64,000 nt of DNA from Corynebacterium glyciniphilum AJ 3170 (GCF_007673095.1 NZ_VDYZ01000007.1:62001-126000), one strand, 5' to 3'. Shown: positions 26,624-35,921, counted from the first letter of the stretch. The notes: generated by a model from the letters alone, not told the origin. Made by a program: numbers and translations.

Positions 26624-28915
26624 CTAGCCCTTCAGGGAGTCCAACGGGGCGAACCGGTCGCCGTAGGCGGCCGCGAGCTCCTCGGCACGGGCGACGAACC
26701 CGGCGACACCACTGGTCGGGTAGTCGTCACCGGCGTCGGCCGGCAGTGCGGCAGCGGCCGGACGAGCGTAGTTGGTGATGAACTGGCGGGATCCACCGGT
26801 CCACGCCGGGTAGCCGATGCCCAGGATCGAGCCGATGTTGGCGTCGGCGTCCGAGGTCAACACATTCTCGTCGATGCAACGCTGTGTCTCGAGGGCCTCG
26901 ATAAACAGCATGCGCTCGATGAGGTCGTTGAGTGTCGGGGCACCGTCAGCGGAACCTCCGGTGGAGTTCAGATCAGCGCCGGCAGTGGCTGCTTCACCGT
27001 CGGGGACGGTGACCGGGGTGATGCCCAGCTTGTCGCGGACCTCGCCGCGCAGGCCGGACCACAGGCCGGCACGACGGCCGTTCTCGTCGTACTCGTAGAA
27101 ACCCTTGCCCTCGAGCTTGCCGGGACGGTCGAACTCGTCCAGCATCGCGTCGACCAGCGCATTGACGCCGCCGTCGTCGACGGTGACGCCGGCCGCCTCG
27201 GCGGCCGCCTTGTTCTCTTCGCCGATCTTTCGGGCCAGTTTCAGGTTCAGCTCGTCCTGCAGCTGCAGCTGTGGGGCAGGGTAGCCGGCCTGGCGTCCGG
27301 CCGCTTCGATCACGGCGGGGTCGACGCCCTCGACGAGCATGCGCATCGCCTCGTTGAGCACCGTGCCGATCACCCGGGAGGTGAAGAAGCCGCGGGAGTC
27401 GTTGACCACGATCGGGGTCTTGCGGATCTGGCGGGCGAAGTCCAGGGCCTTGGCGAGGGTCGCCGGGTCGGTCTTCTCGCCGGAGATGATCTCGATCAGG
27501 GGCATCTTGTCCACGGGGGAGAAGAAGTGCAGGCCGATGAAATCGGCGGCGCGGTCGACGCCCTCGGCCAGCCCGGTGATCGGCAGGGTGGAGGTGTTCG
27601 AGCCGAGAACCGCGGTGGACGGCACGGCGGCCTCGATCTCGGCGAAGACCTTGTGCTTGAGCTCGGTGTTCTCGAAGACGGCCTCGATCACCAGGTCGAC
27701 GTCAGAGAGATCCGCGTAGTCGGCGGTCGGGGTGATGCGTTCCAGCAGAGCGGCGGACTTCTCCTCGGTGGTCTTGCCACGCTTGAGGGCCTTGGCCTCG
27801 AGGCCCTCGGAGTAGGCCTTGCCCTTCTGGGCGTTCTCCTCGGAGATGTCCTTGAGGACGACCTCGATGCCGGCCTTGGCGGCGACGTAGGCGATGCCGG
27901 CGCCCATCATGCCGGCACCGATGACACCGACCTTCTTGAAGGTCGTGGCGGGGTACGGGGTGCCGTCCTCCTGCACGGGACGGGAGCCGCCGCCGTTGCA
28001 GTGGTTCAGGTCGAAGAAGAAGGCCTGCATCATGTTCTTGGACGTGGGGCCGGTGACCAGCGAGACGAACCAGCGTGTCTCCACGGCGGTGGCGTCTTCG
28101 AGTCGCTTGAGCTGCGCACCCTCCACGGCGGCGGACAGGATCGCCTGCGGGGCGGGCATCGGTGCGCCCTTGATCTGCTTGGTGACGTTGGCGGGGAAGC
28201 TCGGCAGCATCGCGGCCAGCGCCGGGGTGGTCGGCGTGCCGCCGGGCATGCGGTACCCCTTGCGGTCCCAGGGCTGGGAGGCTTCCGGTCCCGAGGCGAT
28301 CCAGGCCTTGGCCGCGTCGATGAGCTGGTCGGCGGGGACGATCTCGTCGATCAGCCCGGTGTCCTTGGCTGCCTCGGCGCTGAACTGGCGGCCGGTGGTC
28401 AGCACCTTCATCAGGGCGTCCTGGATGCCGAGCATGCGGGTGACCCGTGCCACGCCGCCGCCACCGGGCAGCAGGCCCAGGGTGACCTCGGGGAGGCCGA
28501 ACTTGGCACCCTTGGTGTCCGCGGCGATGCGGTGGTGGGTGGCCAGCGCGATCTCGAGCCCACCGCCGAGGGCGGTGCCGTTCAGGGCGGCGACGACCGG
28601 GACGCCGAGCGTCTCGATGGTGCGCATGTCGGCCTTCATCTTGTCGATCTGCTTCTGCAGGGCAGGGGCGTCGGCCGGGGTGGACTTGATCATGGACTTG
28701 ATGTCGCCACCGGCGAAGAAGGTCTTCTTCGCACTGGTGATCACGACGCCCTTGACCTCGCCTGACTCGACGCTCGCCTGCAACTTGCCGGCGGTCTCGC
28801 TGACGGAGTCGCGGAAGGCGTCGTTCATGGTGTTGACGGACGAGCTGGGGTCGTCGATGGTGAGGGTGACCACGCCGTTGCCGTCGGTCTCCCAGGCGAT
28901 GATGTTGTCGCTCAT
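26624..28915 (-). CDS. fadB: Bifunctional enoyl-CoA hydratase / 3-hydroxyacyl-CoA dehydrogenase
   Basis: 763 aa, trifunctional-alpha type. Residues about 1-290 are a crotonase domain (oxyanion GGDIKSM near residue 70 and GTALGGGLEIALATH near residue 117). From about 335 comes the NAD-binding Rossmann fold of 3-hydroxyacyl-CoA dehydrogenase (GVIGAGMMGAGIAYVAAKAG), then its helical C-terminal domain with GFFTSRVIGTVLNEA. It performs the hydration and NAD-linked oxidation steps of fatty acid beta-oxidation. Thiolase fadA lies 39 bp upstream in the same direction, giving a fadAB unit like Rv0859-Rv0860. A terminator follows. Confidence 0.95.
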   Translation of the reverse strand: MSDNIIAWETDGNGVVTLTIDDPSSSVNTMNDAFRDSVSETAGKLQASVESGEVKGVVITSAKKTFFAGGDIKSMIKSTPADAPALQKQIDKMKADMRTIETLGVPVVAALNGTALGGGLEIALATHHRIAADTKGAKFGLPEVTLGLLPGGGGVARVTRMLGIQDALMKVLTTGRQFSAEAAKDTGLIDEIVPADQLIDAAKAWIASGPEASQPWDRKGYRMPGGTPTTPALAAMLPSFPANVTKQIKGAPMPAPQAILSAAVEGAQLKRLEDATAVETRWFVSLVTGPTSKNMMQAFFFDLNHCNGGGSRPVQEDGTPYPATTFKKVGVIGAGMMGAGIAYVAAKAGIEVVLKDISEENAQKGKAYSEGLEAKALKRGKTTEEKSAALLERITPTADYADLSDVDLVIEAVFENTELKHKVFAEIEAAVPSTAVLGSNTSTLPITGLAEGVDRAADFIGLHFFSPVDKMPLIEIISGEKTDPATLAKALDFARQIRKTPIVVNDSRGFFTSRVIGTVLNEAMRMLVEGVDPAVIEAAGRQAGYPAPQLQLQDELNLKLARKIGEENKAAAEAAGVTVDDGGVNALVDAMLDEFDRPGKLEGKGFYEYDENGRRAGLWSGLRGEVRDKLGITPVTVPDGEAATAGADLNSTGGSADGAPTLNDLIERMLFIEALETQRCIDENVLTSDADANIGSILGIGYPAWTGGSRQFITNYARPAAAALPADAGDDYPTSGVAGFVARAEELAAAYGDRFAPLDSLKG

Positions 28916-28954
28916 GAGGTGTATCTCCTAGAGAAAATCGGTGTTCAGCAGTGG

Positions 28955-30181
28955 TTAGACGCGCTCGATGATGGTGGCCACACCCATGCCCGCGGCGACG
29001 CAGAGGGTGATCAGGGCATAGCGTCCGCCGGTGCGGTGCAGCTCGTCGACGGCGGTGCCGGTGATCATCGCACCGGTGGCACCCAGCGGGTGGCCCATGG
29101 CGATGGCGCCACCGTTGATGTTGAGCTTCTCGTCCGGGATGTTCAGGTCGCGCTGGGCACGCAGGACGACGGAGGAGAAGGCCTCGTTGATCTCCCAGAC
29201 GTCGATGTCGTCGGCGGTCAGGCCGGCCTGCTCCAGGGCGGCGCGAGCTGCCGGCGCGGGGGCGGTGAGCATGATCGTGGGCTCGACACCGGTGGTCACC
29301 GCAGCGACGACGCGTGCCCGCGGAGTGAGGTCGTTCTTCTTGCCGGCGGCCTCGGAACCGATCATCAGCAGGGACGCACCGTCGACGATGCCGGAGGAGT
29401 TACCGCCGTGGTGCACGTGGTTGATGGTCTCGAGCTGCGGGTACTTCGTCAGGGCCACGGCGTCGAAACCACCCTGCTCGCCGATCGCGGCGAAGGCGGG
29501 ACGCAGACCGGCGAGCTTCTCCGGTGTCGTCCCGGGACGGATGGTCTCGTCGCGGTCCAGCACGGTCACGCCGTTGCGGTCCTTGACCGGCACGACGGAG
29601 TTGGCGAACCGGTTCTCATCCCAGGCCTTCGCGGCACGCTCGTGGGAGCGGGAGGCGTAGGCGTCGAGCTCCTCACGGCCGACGCCGTCGAGCGTGGCGA
29701 TCAGGTCGGCGGAGATGCCCTGCGGGATGAAGTCGTTGGCGAAGGAGGTCTCCGGGTCCATGGCCAGGGCGCCGCCGTCGGAGCCCATGGGAACACGGGA
29801 CATCGACTCCACACCACCGGCGAGGACGAGGTCCTCCCAGCCGGAACGGACCTTCATCGCACCCAGGTTCAGGGCGGTCAGGCCGGAGGCGCAGTAACGG
29901 TTGATCTGCACACCGGTCGCCGAGTAGGGCAGACCCGCGTTCAGTGCCGCGGTCCGGGCGATGTCCATGCCCTGGTCGCCGAGCGGGGTGACCACGCCGG
30001 AGATGACGTCGCCGACCGCTGCCGGGTCGAGGCCCGAGTTACGGTCGAGGATCTCGGTGATAAGCCCACTGAGCAGGTCAACGGGTTTGACGGTGTGGAG
30101 GCTGCCGCCGGGCTTGCCTTTACCGCGCGGGGTTCGTACGGCTTCGTAGATGAAAGCCTCGGGGATGCTGTTGTTTGTCAT
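28955..30181 (-). CDS. fadA: Acetyl-CoA C-acyltransferase (thiolase)
   Basis: 408 aa. It cleaves 3-ketoacyl-CoA to acetyl-CoA and a shortened acyl-CoA, the last step of beta-oxidation. Active-site features are the nucleophile Cys in [12 protein letters not shown] near residue 90, [10 protein letters not shown], the His in GHPLGATGA near residue 360 and the second Cys in CVAAGMG near the end. The open frame continues upstream to 30634 but that part overlaps the convergent side of the methyltransferase gene. ATG 30181 begins with the typical [14 protein letters not shown]. It is co-oriented with fadB. Confidence 0.95.
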   Translation of the reverse strand: MTNNSIPEAFIYEAVRTPRGKGKPGGSLHTVKPVDLLSGLITEILDRNSGLDPAAVGDVISGVVTPLGDQGMDIARTAALNAGLPYSATGVQINRYCASGLTALNLGAMKVRSGWEDLVLAGGVESMSRVPMGSDGGALAMDPETSFANDFIPQGISADLIATLDGVGREELDAYASRSHERAAKAWDENRFANSVVPVKDRNGVTVLDRDETIRPGTTPEKLAGLRPAFAAIGEQGGFDAVALTKYPQLETINHVHHGGNSSGIVDGASLLMIGSEAAGKKNDLTPRARVVAAVTTGVEPTIMLTAPAPAARAALEQAGLTADDIDVWEINEAFSSVVLRAQRDLNIPDEKLNINGGAIAMGHPLGATGAMITGTAVDELHRTGGRYALITLCVAAGMGVATIIERV

Positions 30182-30326
30182 GACGGTCCTCACTTGCCTC
30201 ACTTGTTGGTGCGACGACATCGGTGTGCAACATGTGTCGCCGATCACTCTATCCCCATATGTGGTTGCATGCGGCATTCGGGCGAGGTTCGGGGGTGCCG
30301 TTTTCCTGCGGTTTTGTGTCGTGAAG

Positions 30327-31175
30327 CTACACGGTGACCTGTTTCCGCAACACCAGAACCAGGTTCGAGACCGCCAGTTCCCGCACTCCCGGGACGTTGA
30401 CCATCCACCATGCCCACCACGGGTGGTAGCGGGGGAAGGCGGCGAGGAACTCGGCGTCCTCCGTGCGTTGTCCGGACGCGGCGTCCTGCGCATAGCGCAG
30501 TCCGTCGGCACAGGAGACGTTGAACAGGCTCTCGCCCCAGCGGTTCTTGGGCGGATGGCCGTTCTTCCTCTCATACCGGCGCGCCGCGTACTCCCCGCCC
30601 ACGTAGTGCTGCCACAGGCCGGTCTCATGCCCACCGAAGGGTCCCAGCCAGCAGGTGTAGGAGAAGATCATCAGCCCGCCAGGTCGGGTGACACGCAGCA
30701 TCTCGTCGGCCATCCGCCACGGGTCGGAGACGTGCTCGGCGACATTGGAGGAGTAGGTGATGTCGAAGGCCCCGTCGGCGAACGGAAGGTCCATGCCGGA
30801 CCCACGCACGGAGGACTGCAGACGGATCCCGGCGGCAGCCATCTCGCCGACATCCGGCTCGCAGGTGACGTAGTCACCGGTCGCGACCCCTGCCGCGGCG
30901 AACGCCCGGCCGAAGTAGCCGGGGCCGCCGCCGACGTCGAGGATGCGGCGTCCGGCGAGCGCCTTCCCGGTCGCGCCGTCCTGAAGGTCGCGGATCAATC
31001 GGACCGTGTCCTCGGCGAGGCGCCCGTAGAAACGGTCTGGGTCACTCTGTTCGAAGCGGAAGTCGCTGAGCAGTTCGAGTGAACGGCGCAGCGTCGCGCG
31101 TCGACGGAGGGGCCGGAGGACAGATGATCTGGCTGAGCTTAGCGATGTGGTGGCGCAGGAGGGGACCGCGAACAT
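30327..31175 (-). CDS. mtrP: SAM-dependent methyltransferase, MtrP/Rv0224c-like
   Basis: 282 aa class I methyltransferase. The SAM motif is [15 protein letters not shown] (about residues 76-90), followed by an acidic D-Y-V-T-C-E-P strand and the type-11 pattern [23 protein letters not shown]. The leading [20 protein letters not shown] is characteristic of Rv0224c orthologs. In C. glutamicum the corresponding protein was named MtrP and is needed for normal trehalose mycolate transport. GTG 31193 is in frame, but CATGAT plus 6 nt before ATG 31175 suggests the later start. The divergent GT gene is its usual neighbour, which supports the assignment. Confidence 0.82.
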   Translation of the reverse strand: MFAVPSCATTSLSSARSSVLRPLRRRATLRRSLELLSDFRFEQSDPDRFYGRLAEDTVRLIRDLQDGATGKALAGRRILDVGGGPGYFGRAFAAAGVATGDYVTCEPDVGEMAAAGIRLQSSVRGSGMDLPFADGAFDITYSSNVAEHVSDPWRMADEMLRVTRPGGLMIFSYTCWLGPFGGHETGLWQHYVGGEYAARRYERKNGHPPKNRWGESLFNVSCADGLRYAQDAASGQRTEDAEFLAAFPRYHPWWAWWMVNVPGVRELAVSNLVLVLRKQVTV

Positions 31176-31374
31176 GTCGCCATCATGGCACACCGTGTGT
31201 CGGGCACCACGGTGGACAGTGCGGCCCAGAGGGGTTGTGGGTACAGGTCAGCAGGAGGCATGGAAACTGACCTGAGCGCTCAAGGTGCCGCCCCTCGGGC
31301 ATCGGGGTGCGTCGGACCGCCACGGTGCTGTCGACCCGTGATCAGTCGGTCGTGCCTGTATCGTGAGAACGGTC

Positions 31375-32502
31375 ATGAAGGTTCTGTTGCTGTGTTGGCG
31401 CGACTCCGGCCACCCCGAAGGCGGTGGTAGTGAGGTCTATCTCGAGCGCGTCGCGGAATACCTGGCACGGCAGGGTCATACGGTGACGTTCCGCACCGCC
31501 CGCTATCCCGGATCGGCACCGTCGGAGGAGCGCAACGGGGTCCGCTACAGTCGCGGTGGCGGAGCTCTGACCGTGTATCCGCGCGCCTGGTGGTACATGG
31601 TGCGCAGCGGACGTCCGGACGTGGTCGTCGACACTCAGAACGGTGTGCCGTTCTTCGCGCGCATGATCGCCGGGACAGGACGCGACGGTGCCCGCGCCGT
31701 CTTGCTGACCCACCACTGCCACCGTGAGCAGTGGCCGGTTGCCGGACCCGTGTTGTCGCGGATCGGCTGGTTCATCGAGTCGCGTCTGTCCCCGTGGGTG
31801 CATCGGCGGACGCCCTATGTGACCGTGTCGGAGCCGAGCGCGGAGGAACTCGTGGATCTCGGCGTGGACCGCCGACGGATCACGGTGATCCGCAACGGCG
31901 TGGACATCCCCGACACCGTCACCACCGGTGACGCGGGGGATGAAGGACGGTCAGGACGGTCAGGACGGTTCCGCCTGGTCACCCTGTCACGTCTGGTGCC
32001 GCACAAGCAGATCGAGCACGCCATGGACACCCTGGCCAGCGTCCTCCCCCGGCACCCGGAGACCTACCTCGACATCATCGGGGACGGGTGGTGGTCCGAA
32101 CGGCTACGACGGCACGCCGAGGACCTCGGGGTGTCGGGCCACGTGATCTTCCACGGTCATGTCGGCGAGGAGGTCAAGCACCGCATCCTGGCGCGGGCCG
32201 ACCTGCACATCCTGCCCAGCAGGAAGGAGGGCTGGGGCCTGGCGGTCATCGAGGCAGGCCTGCACGGGGTGCCCACGCTGGGCTACAGCTCGTCAGCCGG
32301 TTTGCGCGACAGTGTCGTCGACGGGATCACCGGTGTCCTGGTCAACTCGGAAGGCGGACTGATCAACATGCTGGGCCAGTTGATGGAGGAGCCGTCCCGG
32401 CTGGCGACGTTGGGGGCGGCTGCACGGGAGCGCGCGGGGACGTTCTCCTGGCAGCGCACCGGCGCGGCCTGGGAGGAGCTGCTCACCGGTCTCGTGGAGT
32501 GA
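31375..32502 (+). CDS. GT4 family glycosyltransferase (Rv0225-like)
   Basis: 375 aa, GT-B fold. The N-terminal motif PEGGGSEVYLERVAEYLA is typical of this actinobacterial group. The C-terminal half has LVTLSRLVPHKQIEHAM and the nucleotide-sugar site SRKEGWGLAVIEAGLHGVPTLG with E-x7-E spacing. GTG 31363 is in frame 12 nt earlier and cannot be ruled out. It faces away from the methyltransferase gene, as Rv0225 does from Rv0224c, and belongs to the block tied to glycolipid/lipomannan or mycolate traffic. Donor and acceptor are not known from sequence. Its last 20 bp overlap the convergent membrane protein gene. Confidence 0.85.
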   Translation: MKVLLLCWRDSGHPEGGGSEVYLERVAEYLARQGHTVTFRTARYPGSAPSEERNGVRYSRGGGALTVYPRAWWYMVRSGRPDVVVDTQNGVPFFARMIAGTGRDGARAVLLTHHCHREQWPVAGPVLSRIGWFIESRLSPWVHRRTPYVTVSEPSAEELVDLGVDRRRITVIRNGVDIPDTVTTGDAGDEGRSGRSGRFRLVTLSRLVPHKQIEHAMDTLASVLPRHPETYLDIIGDGWWSERLRRHAEDLGVSGHVIFHGHVGEEVKHRILARADLHILPSRKEGWGLAVIEAGLHGVPTLGYSSSAGLRDSVVDGITGVLVNSEGGLINMLGQLMEEPSRLATLGAAARERAGTFSWQRTGAAWEELLTGLVE

Positions 32503-32944
32503 CAGTCGAGCGACCCCGGAACAGCCTCCGGGCCACGCGGAACACGAGAACGAGCAGGCATGCCAGCCCCAGCGCACGTCCGAGGGGATAGAGCACGCCG
32601 AGGGAGAAGATGACCGGAAGATCCTGCTCTGCCCGTGACGTGGGGTAGGCGAGAGCCGCAATGATGAAACACGCCGCCGTCACCAGTGCGAGAACCTTGT
32701 CCGGCCACCGGTCACTCACTGCCGCGACACCGACAACGAGGATGAGCAGGATACCGCCCGCCACCAGTGAGCTGATGAGCGGATACAGGTCATCGGCGGT
32801 GTCGCGGGGGAGGAGCTGCGCCAGGGCGGCGGCAATCCCGAAGAGGGCGACGGCTGTCAAGAGGCCGACGACATAGGGACCCGGACGGCGCTCGCGTCGC
32901 GGGGGTTTCTGGAAGGGGACAACGTCTCCCCAGTACTCGTCCAT
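32483..32944 (-). CDS. Hypothetical membrane protein
   Basis: 153 aa with a polar, proline-rich N-terminus (MDEYWGDVVPFQKPPRRE) and four hydrophobic segments at about 25-45, 58-78, 84-103 and 112-138, ending in an Arg-rich cytoplasmic tail. No family recognised. ATG 32944 is used; the ribosome binding site is AGGAGACCTC, with the AGGAG about 5 nt upstream. Overlaps the 3' end of the convergent GT4 gene by 20 bp and lies 36 bp after mntP in the same direction, so read-through from mntP is possible. Confidence 0.7.
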   Translation of the reverse strand: MDEYWGDVVPFQKPPRRERRPGPYVVGLLTAVALFGIAAALAQLLPRDTADDLYPLISSLVAGGILLILVVGVAAVSDRWPDKVLALVTAACFIIAALAYPTSRAEQDLPVIFSLGVLYPLGRALGLACLLVLVFRVARRLFRGRSTVTPRDR

Positions 32945-32980
32945 GAGGTCTCCTGCGGTGCTGCCGACGGGGAAACTAGT

Positions 32981-33538
32981 TTACCCCAGGTGCTCGATCA
33001 GGATGCTCACGCCGATACCGATGAGGACGAGGCCACCGACGATCGTGGCGGGCTTGCCGAGTGTGCGTCCGCCGTGGTGGCCGAGCCAGCCGCCCAGCAG
33101 GGACGCCAAGAACGTGATCACGCCGATCAGCCCGACTGCACAGAGGATGTTGATCGGCACGAGCGCGAAGCCGATACCCACGGCGAGGGCGTCGATGCTT
33201 GTCGCGATGCCGAGAGTGAGGACGGAGCGGACGGTGAATGCCGTCGCCGTCGTGTCGGACGGGCCGGCGGTGACACTGTCGATGACCATCTTCGCCCCGA
33301 TGCCGCCCAGCAGCGCGAAGGCGATCCAGTGGTCGACGCTGGTAACCAGGTCGGCGACGGACGATCCCACCGCCCAGCCGATCAACGGCATCATCGCCTG
33401 AAAGGCGCCGAAGACCAGGGACAGCAGCAGTATCCGGCGCACGACGTGCTCGTGGATCGTCGTTCCCTGGACGACGGAGACCGCGAAGGCGTCGGCGGAC
33501 ACCCCGAGGGCGATGAGGAGAAGTTGGGTGGTTGTCAT
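32981..33538 (-). CDS. mntP: Manganese efflux pump MntP
   Basis: 185 aa, six hydrophobic segments. The paired acidic helix motifs of MntP are clear: GVSADAFAVSV near residue 14 in helix 1 and ATSIDALAVGIGFA near residue 115 in helix 4. It exports Mn(II). ATG 33538 follows a GAAGAAGAGG stretch. The leader contains a yybP-ykoY manganese riboswitch, which independently supports the function and shows that expression rises with manganese. Confidence 0.95.
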   Translation of the reverse strand: MTTTQLLLIALGVSADAFAVSVVQGTTIHEHVVRRILLLSLVFGAFQAMMPLIGWAVGSSVADLVTSVDHWIAFALLGGIGAKMVIDSVTAGPSDTTATAFTVRSVLTLGIATSIDALAVGIGFALVPINILCAVGLIGVITFLASLLGGWLGHHGGRTLGKPATIVGGLVLIGIGVSILIEHLG

Positions 33539-33581
33539 GGTGTCGGTGACCTCTTCTTCGGCTGTTCCGGCAGGGGTGCTG

Positions 33582-33718
33582 GGCCGAAGGTCTCGTTCGC
33601 CTGCGGTGCTGTCGCGGGGTGGAAAACAGCGCAGGTGTGGTGCCGGGCCGTGTGGGACGGCCGGTATGTCGACACAACGCCGACCGGGAACGGCCGGGAA
33701 CTACTCCCCTTCTCGTGG
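33582..33718 (-). promoter_or_regulatory. yybP-ykoY manganese riboswitch upstream of mntP
   Basis: Read on the minus strand, the leader starts with AAGGGGAGTAG near 33711-33701, has the internal GTCGACATAC segment near 33673-33664, and closes with CGAGACCTTCGGCC at 33595-33582. These are the conserved blocks of the yybP-ykoY aptamer, in the right order and spacing, with two GC-rich helices between. A likely promoter lies upstream (TACAGT at 33760-33755, with TTTCGC 17 nt before it). Manganese binding is expected to permit mntP expression. The distance from aptamer to start codon is short, so control of translation initiation is plausible. Confidence 0.88.
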
Positions 33719-33830
33719 GGCGACGCACGGGGGCTTGCCGCGCGTCGGGAGTGGACTGTATCAGCAGGTCAGAGAGTGCGAAAGCACGTTTTTCAGAGTT
33801 CTACCGGAGTAACTCCGGGGAGTTCGGTCA

Positions 33831-33875
33831 TTGACAACGGCACTTCGCCGTGTCAGTGTATTAGGTGCCTAATAC
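33831..33875 (+). promoter_or_regulatory. Promoter and palindromic operator of the GntR-ABC operon
   Basis: TTGACA at 33831-33836 is a consensus -35. The downstream GTATTAGG-TG-CCTAATAC at 33858-33875 is a perfect 18-bp inverted repeat overlapping the expected -10 region. Such symmetry at this place is typical of autorepressing YtrA-type GntR regulators, and the gene encoded next is one. Confidence 0.7.
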
Positions 33876-33914
33876 AGAGAGACAAGATAACGGAAACGCA
33901 GGGAGGAGGTGGCC

Positions 33915-34301
33915 GTGGAATTCGACAACTCGTCCCCGATCTGGAGTCAGCTGCTCGTGGAGTTCTCACGGCGCATCGTGACCGGTCAATGGACACCGGG
34001 GGCACGTCTTCCCGGCGTCCGCGAACTCGCCGCCGAACTGGGGGTGAACCCCAACACCGTCCAACGGTCGCTGAGTGAACTGGAACGGGCCGGACTGTGC
34101 CGCACCGAGCGGACGGTAGGACGGTTCGTCACCGAGGACGGCGACCGGATCAACGAGGAACGCCAGAACCTGGCGCGGGGTGCCGTCGACGATTTCGTCC
34201 GACGCGTCCGCGGACTGGCACTGAGCCGGAGCGAGGCAGAGACCCTCGTCGCGACCAGGTGGGGAAAGACATATACAGACACAGAAACGGAGGAGTCATG
34301 A
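33915..34301 (+). CDS. GntR family regulator, YtrA subfamily
   Basis: 128 aa. The winged HTH covers residues 8-75 with GARLPGVRELAAELGVNPNTV, followed by a short helical dimerisation tail (RVRGLALSRSEAETLVATRW) instead of a large ligand domain, the hallmark of YtrA-type regulators linked to ABC exporters. GTG 33909 is in frame, but GGAGG at 33902-33906 spaces better to GTG 33915. The stop overlaps the ATP-binding gene as ATGA. It probably represses the three-gene operon through the palindrome at 33858-33875. Confidence 0.9.
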   Translation: MEFDNSSPIWSQLLVEFSRRIVTGQWTPGARLPGVRELAAELGVNPNTVQRSLSELERAGLCRTERTVGRFVTEDGDRINEERQNLARGAVDDFVRRVRGLALSRSEAETLVATRWGKTYTDTETEES

Positions 34302-35011
34302 TGGACACCCCACACACCACGGGCCTGATCCACACCCGTGCGCTCAGCAAGAACTACGGCCGTCGGACGGCGCTCGCCAGCATCGACCTGGACCTGCAGC
34401 CCGGCCAGATCGTGGGCCTGCTCGGCGAGAACGGCTGCGGGAAGACGACACTGCTCAAGACGCTCGCCGGCGTCCTGGCCGGATACGACGGCGAGGTGGC
34501 CATCGCCGGGCATGCCCCGGGCCCGGAATCCAAGGCGCTGGTGTCCTTCCTGCCGGACGTGGGATTCCTCATCCCGTCCCACAAGGTCAGCTTCTGCCTG
34601 GCGATGTGGAGCGACTTCTTCGCCGACTTCGACATCGACAAGGCCCGCGCGATGATCGCCGATTTCGGGATCGACGAGGGTCTCCGCATCAAACAACTTT
34701 CCAAGGGCATGCGGGAGAAGGTGCAGGTGGCGATCGCCATGTCACGTCGCACACCGGTCTACCTGCTCGATGAACCGATCTCCGGGGTGGACCCGTCCGC
34801 CCGTGACTCGATCCTCAGGAGCATCATGGCGAACCTCTCGGAGGACTCGCTGCTGCTGATTTCCACGCACCTCGTCCACGACCTCGAGCCGATGCTCGAT
34901 GCGGTGGTGATGATGCGCTACGGCCAGGTGATGCTCCAGGGCAGTGCCGATGACCTGCGCGCCCACCACGGCACCAGCCTGGACGGCATCTTCCGGGAGG
35001 AGTACCGATGA
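34298..35011 (+). CDS. ABC transporter ATP-binding protein
   Basis: 237 aa. Walker A GENGCGKTTLLK near residue 46, signature LSKGMREKVQVA near residue 132 (LSGGQ variant usual in this YtrB-like group), Walker B VYLLDEPISGVDPSARD, and a switch His in LISTHLVHDLE. ATG 34298 overlaps the gntR stop; ATG 34301 directly after it is equally possible and slightly better spaced from GGAGG. It powers the adjacent permease. YtrA-controlled exporters often respond to cell-wall antibiotics, but the substrate here is inferred only from that family habit. Confidence 0.92.
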   Translation: MMDTPHTTGLIHTRALSKNYGRRTALASIDLDLQPGQIVGLLGENGCGKTTLLKTLAGVLAGYDGEVAIAGHAPGPESKALVSFLPDVGFLIPSHKVSFCLAMWSDFFADFDIDKARAMIADFGIDEGLRIKQLSKGMREKVQVAIAMSRRTPVYLLDEPISGVDPSARDSILRSIMANLSEDSLLLISTHLVHDLEPMLDAVVMMRYGQVMLQGSADDLRAHHGTSLDGIFREEYR

Positions 35012-35898
35012 CTACCGCAACGACACCGACGACACCGACGACACCGACGACACCGACGACACCGACCCGCACTCTCTTCCGCTACGAGTGGCTGCGCACC
35101 CGCAGCATGCTCGCCGTCGTCCTCGGTCTGGCGGTGCTGGCTATCTTGTTCTGTGCAGCGCTGATCGCCGTCGACTGGACGGTCTTCAGCACCCTCGCCG
35201 CGGGCGTCGGGATCATGGTGGTCATGGGCTTCACCCCGGTCATGCAGATCGTGCTCGCCGTGGACTACTGGCGCTCCAGCTACGGCGCCTCCGGCTACCT
35301 CACACAGACCATCCCGGTGAAGGGCAGCCGGATCTTCACGGTGAAGATGCTGTGGGCCGTGGTCGTGACCACGGTGAGCCTGGTGGTGACCGTACTCCTC
35401 GGCTGCCTGCTCTGGGTCGGGTTCTCCGCCGGTAACGAGCAGGTCACCGGCCTGGGCGAGATGTTCCGGGAGCTCCGGACGGCAGTCTCCGACTCCGGTG
35501 TGCCGGCGTGGCTGATGATCAGCGTGCTGGTCGGTGGCTACCTGGCCACCCTGACGGGGCCGGTCCAGTACTACTTCTCGATCTCCCTGGGCAAGGAGCG
35601 GTGGCTGCAGACCCTGGGTGCCGGCGGGGCGGTGCTGGTGTTCTTCCTGCTCGGCATGGTCAGCCAGGTGGTGGCGCTGATCGGACTGTTCGCCATCCCG
35701 GTGGGCATCACCGGCGACGCATCAGGGTGGACTCTGGGTGGCTACAGCCTGCTGGACGAGATCGGACGCGATCCGGGCACGACGTCCTCCTATGATTCCA
35801 TGATGCCGCTGGGCTTCATCCCTCCGATGGCGATCCTCATGCTGCTCTGCCTGTGGCGGACCGTGTACTCCTGGAACCGCAAGGTTGAGCTGGAGTAG
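35008..35898 (+). CDS. ABC transporter permease
   Basis: 296 aa with about six hydrophobic segments and a cytoplasmic N-terminus carrying five TPT tripeptides. These are encoded by a 9-nt microsatellite (acgacaccg units, 35020-35062) that could expand or contract. The core resembles ABC-2 type permeases partnered with YtrB-like ATPases (LFRYEWLRTRSMLAVVLGL at the first helix, an extracytoplasmic loop around residues 150-165). ATG 35008 overlaps the ATPase stop (ATGA). It is the last gene of the GntR-ABC operon and is followed by a large hairpin. Confidence 0.87.
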   Translation: MTTATTPTTPTTPTTPTTPTRTLFRYEWLRTRSMLAVVLGLAVLAILFCAALIAVDWTVFSTLAAGVGIMVVMGFTPVMQIVLAVDYWRSSYGASGYLTQTIPVKGSRIFTVKMLWAVVVTTVSLVVTVLLGCLLWVGFSAGNEQVTGLGEMFRELRTAVSDSGVPAWLMISVLVGGYLATLTGPVQYYFSISLGKERWLQTLGAGGAVLVFFLLGMVSQVVALIGLFAIPVGITGDASGWTLGGYSLLDEIGRDPGTTSSYDSMMPLGFIPPMAILMLLCLWRTVYSWNRKVELE

Positions 35899-35921
35899 AT
35901 GGCCTGATCATCCCGGACACG

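Noticed and set aside
26603-28765. 720-codon open frame antisense to fadB
   Set aside because: Same composition effect; the product has low-complexity Gly/Asp/His character and runs through the fadB terminator region.
30182-30634. N-terminal extension of the thiolase frame
   Set aside because: It reads antisense-like sequence of the methyltransferase gene, and thiolase homology starts at ATG 30181.
35020-35062. 9-bp microsatellite in the permease gene as a separate element
   Set aside because: It is coding (TPT repeats) and better described as a low-complexity N-terminus.
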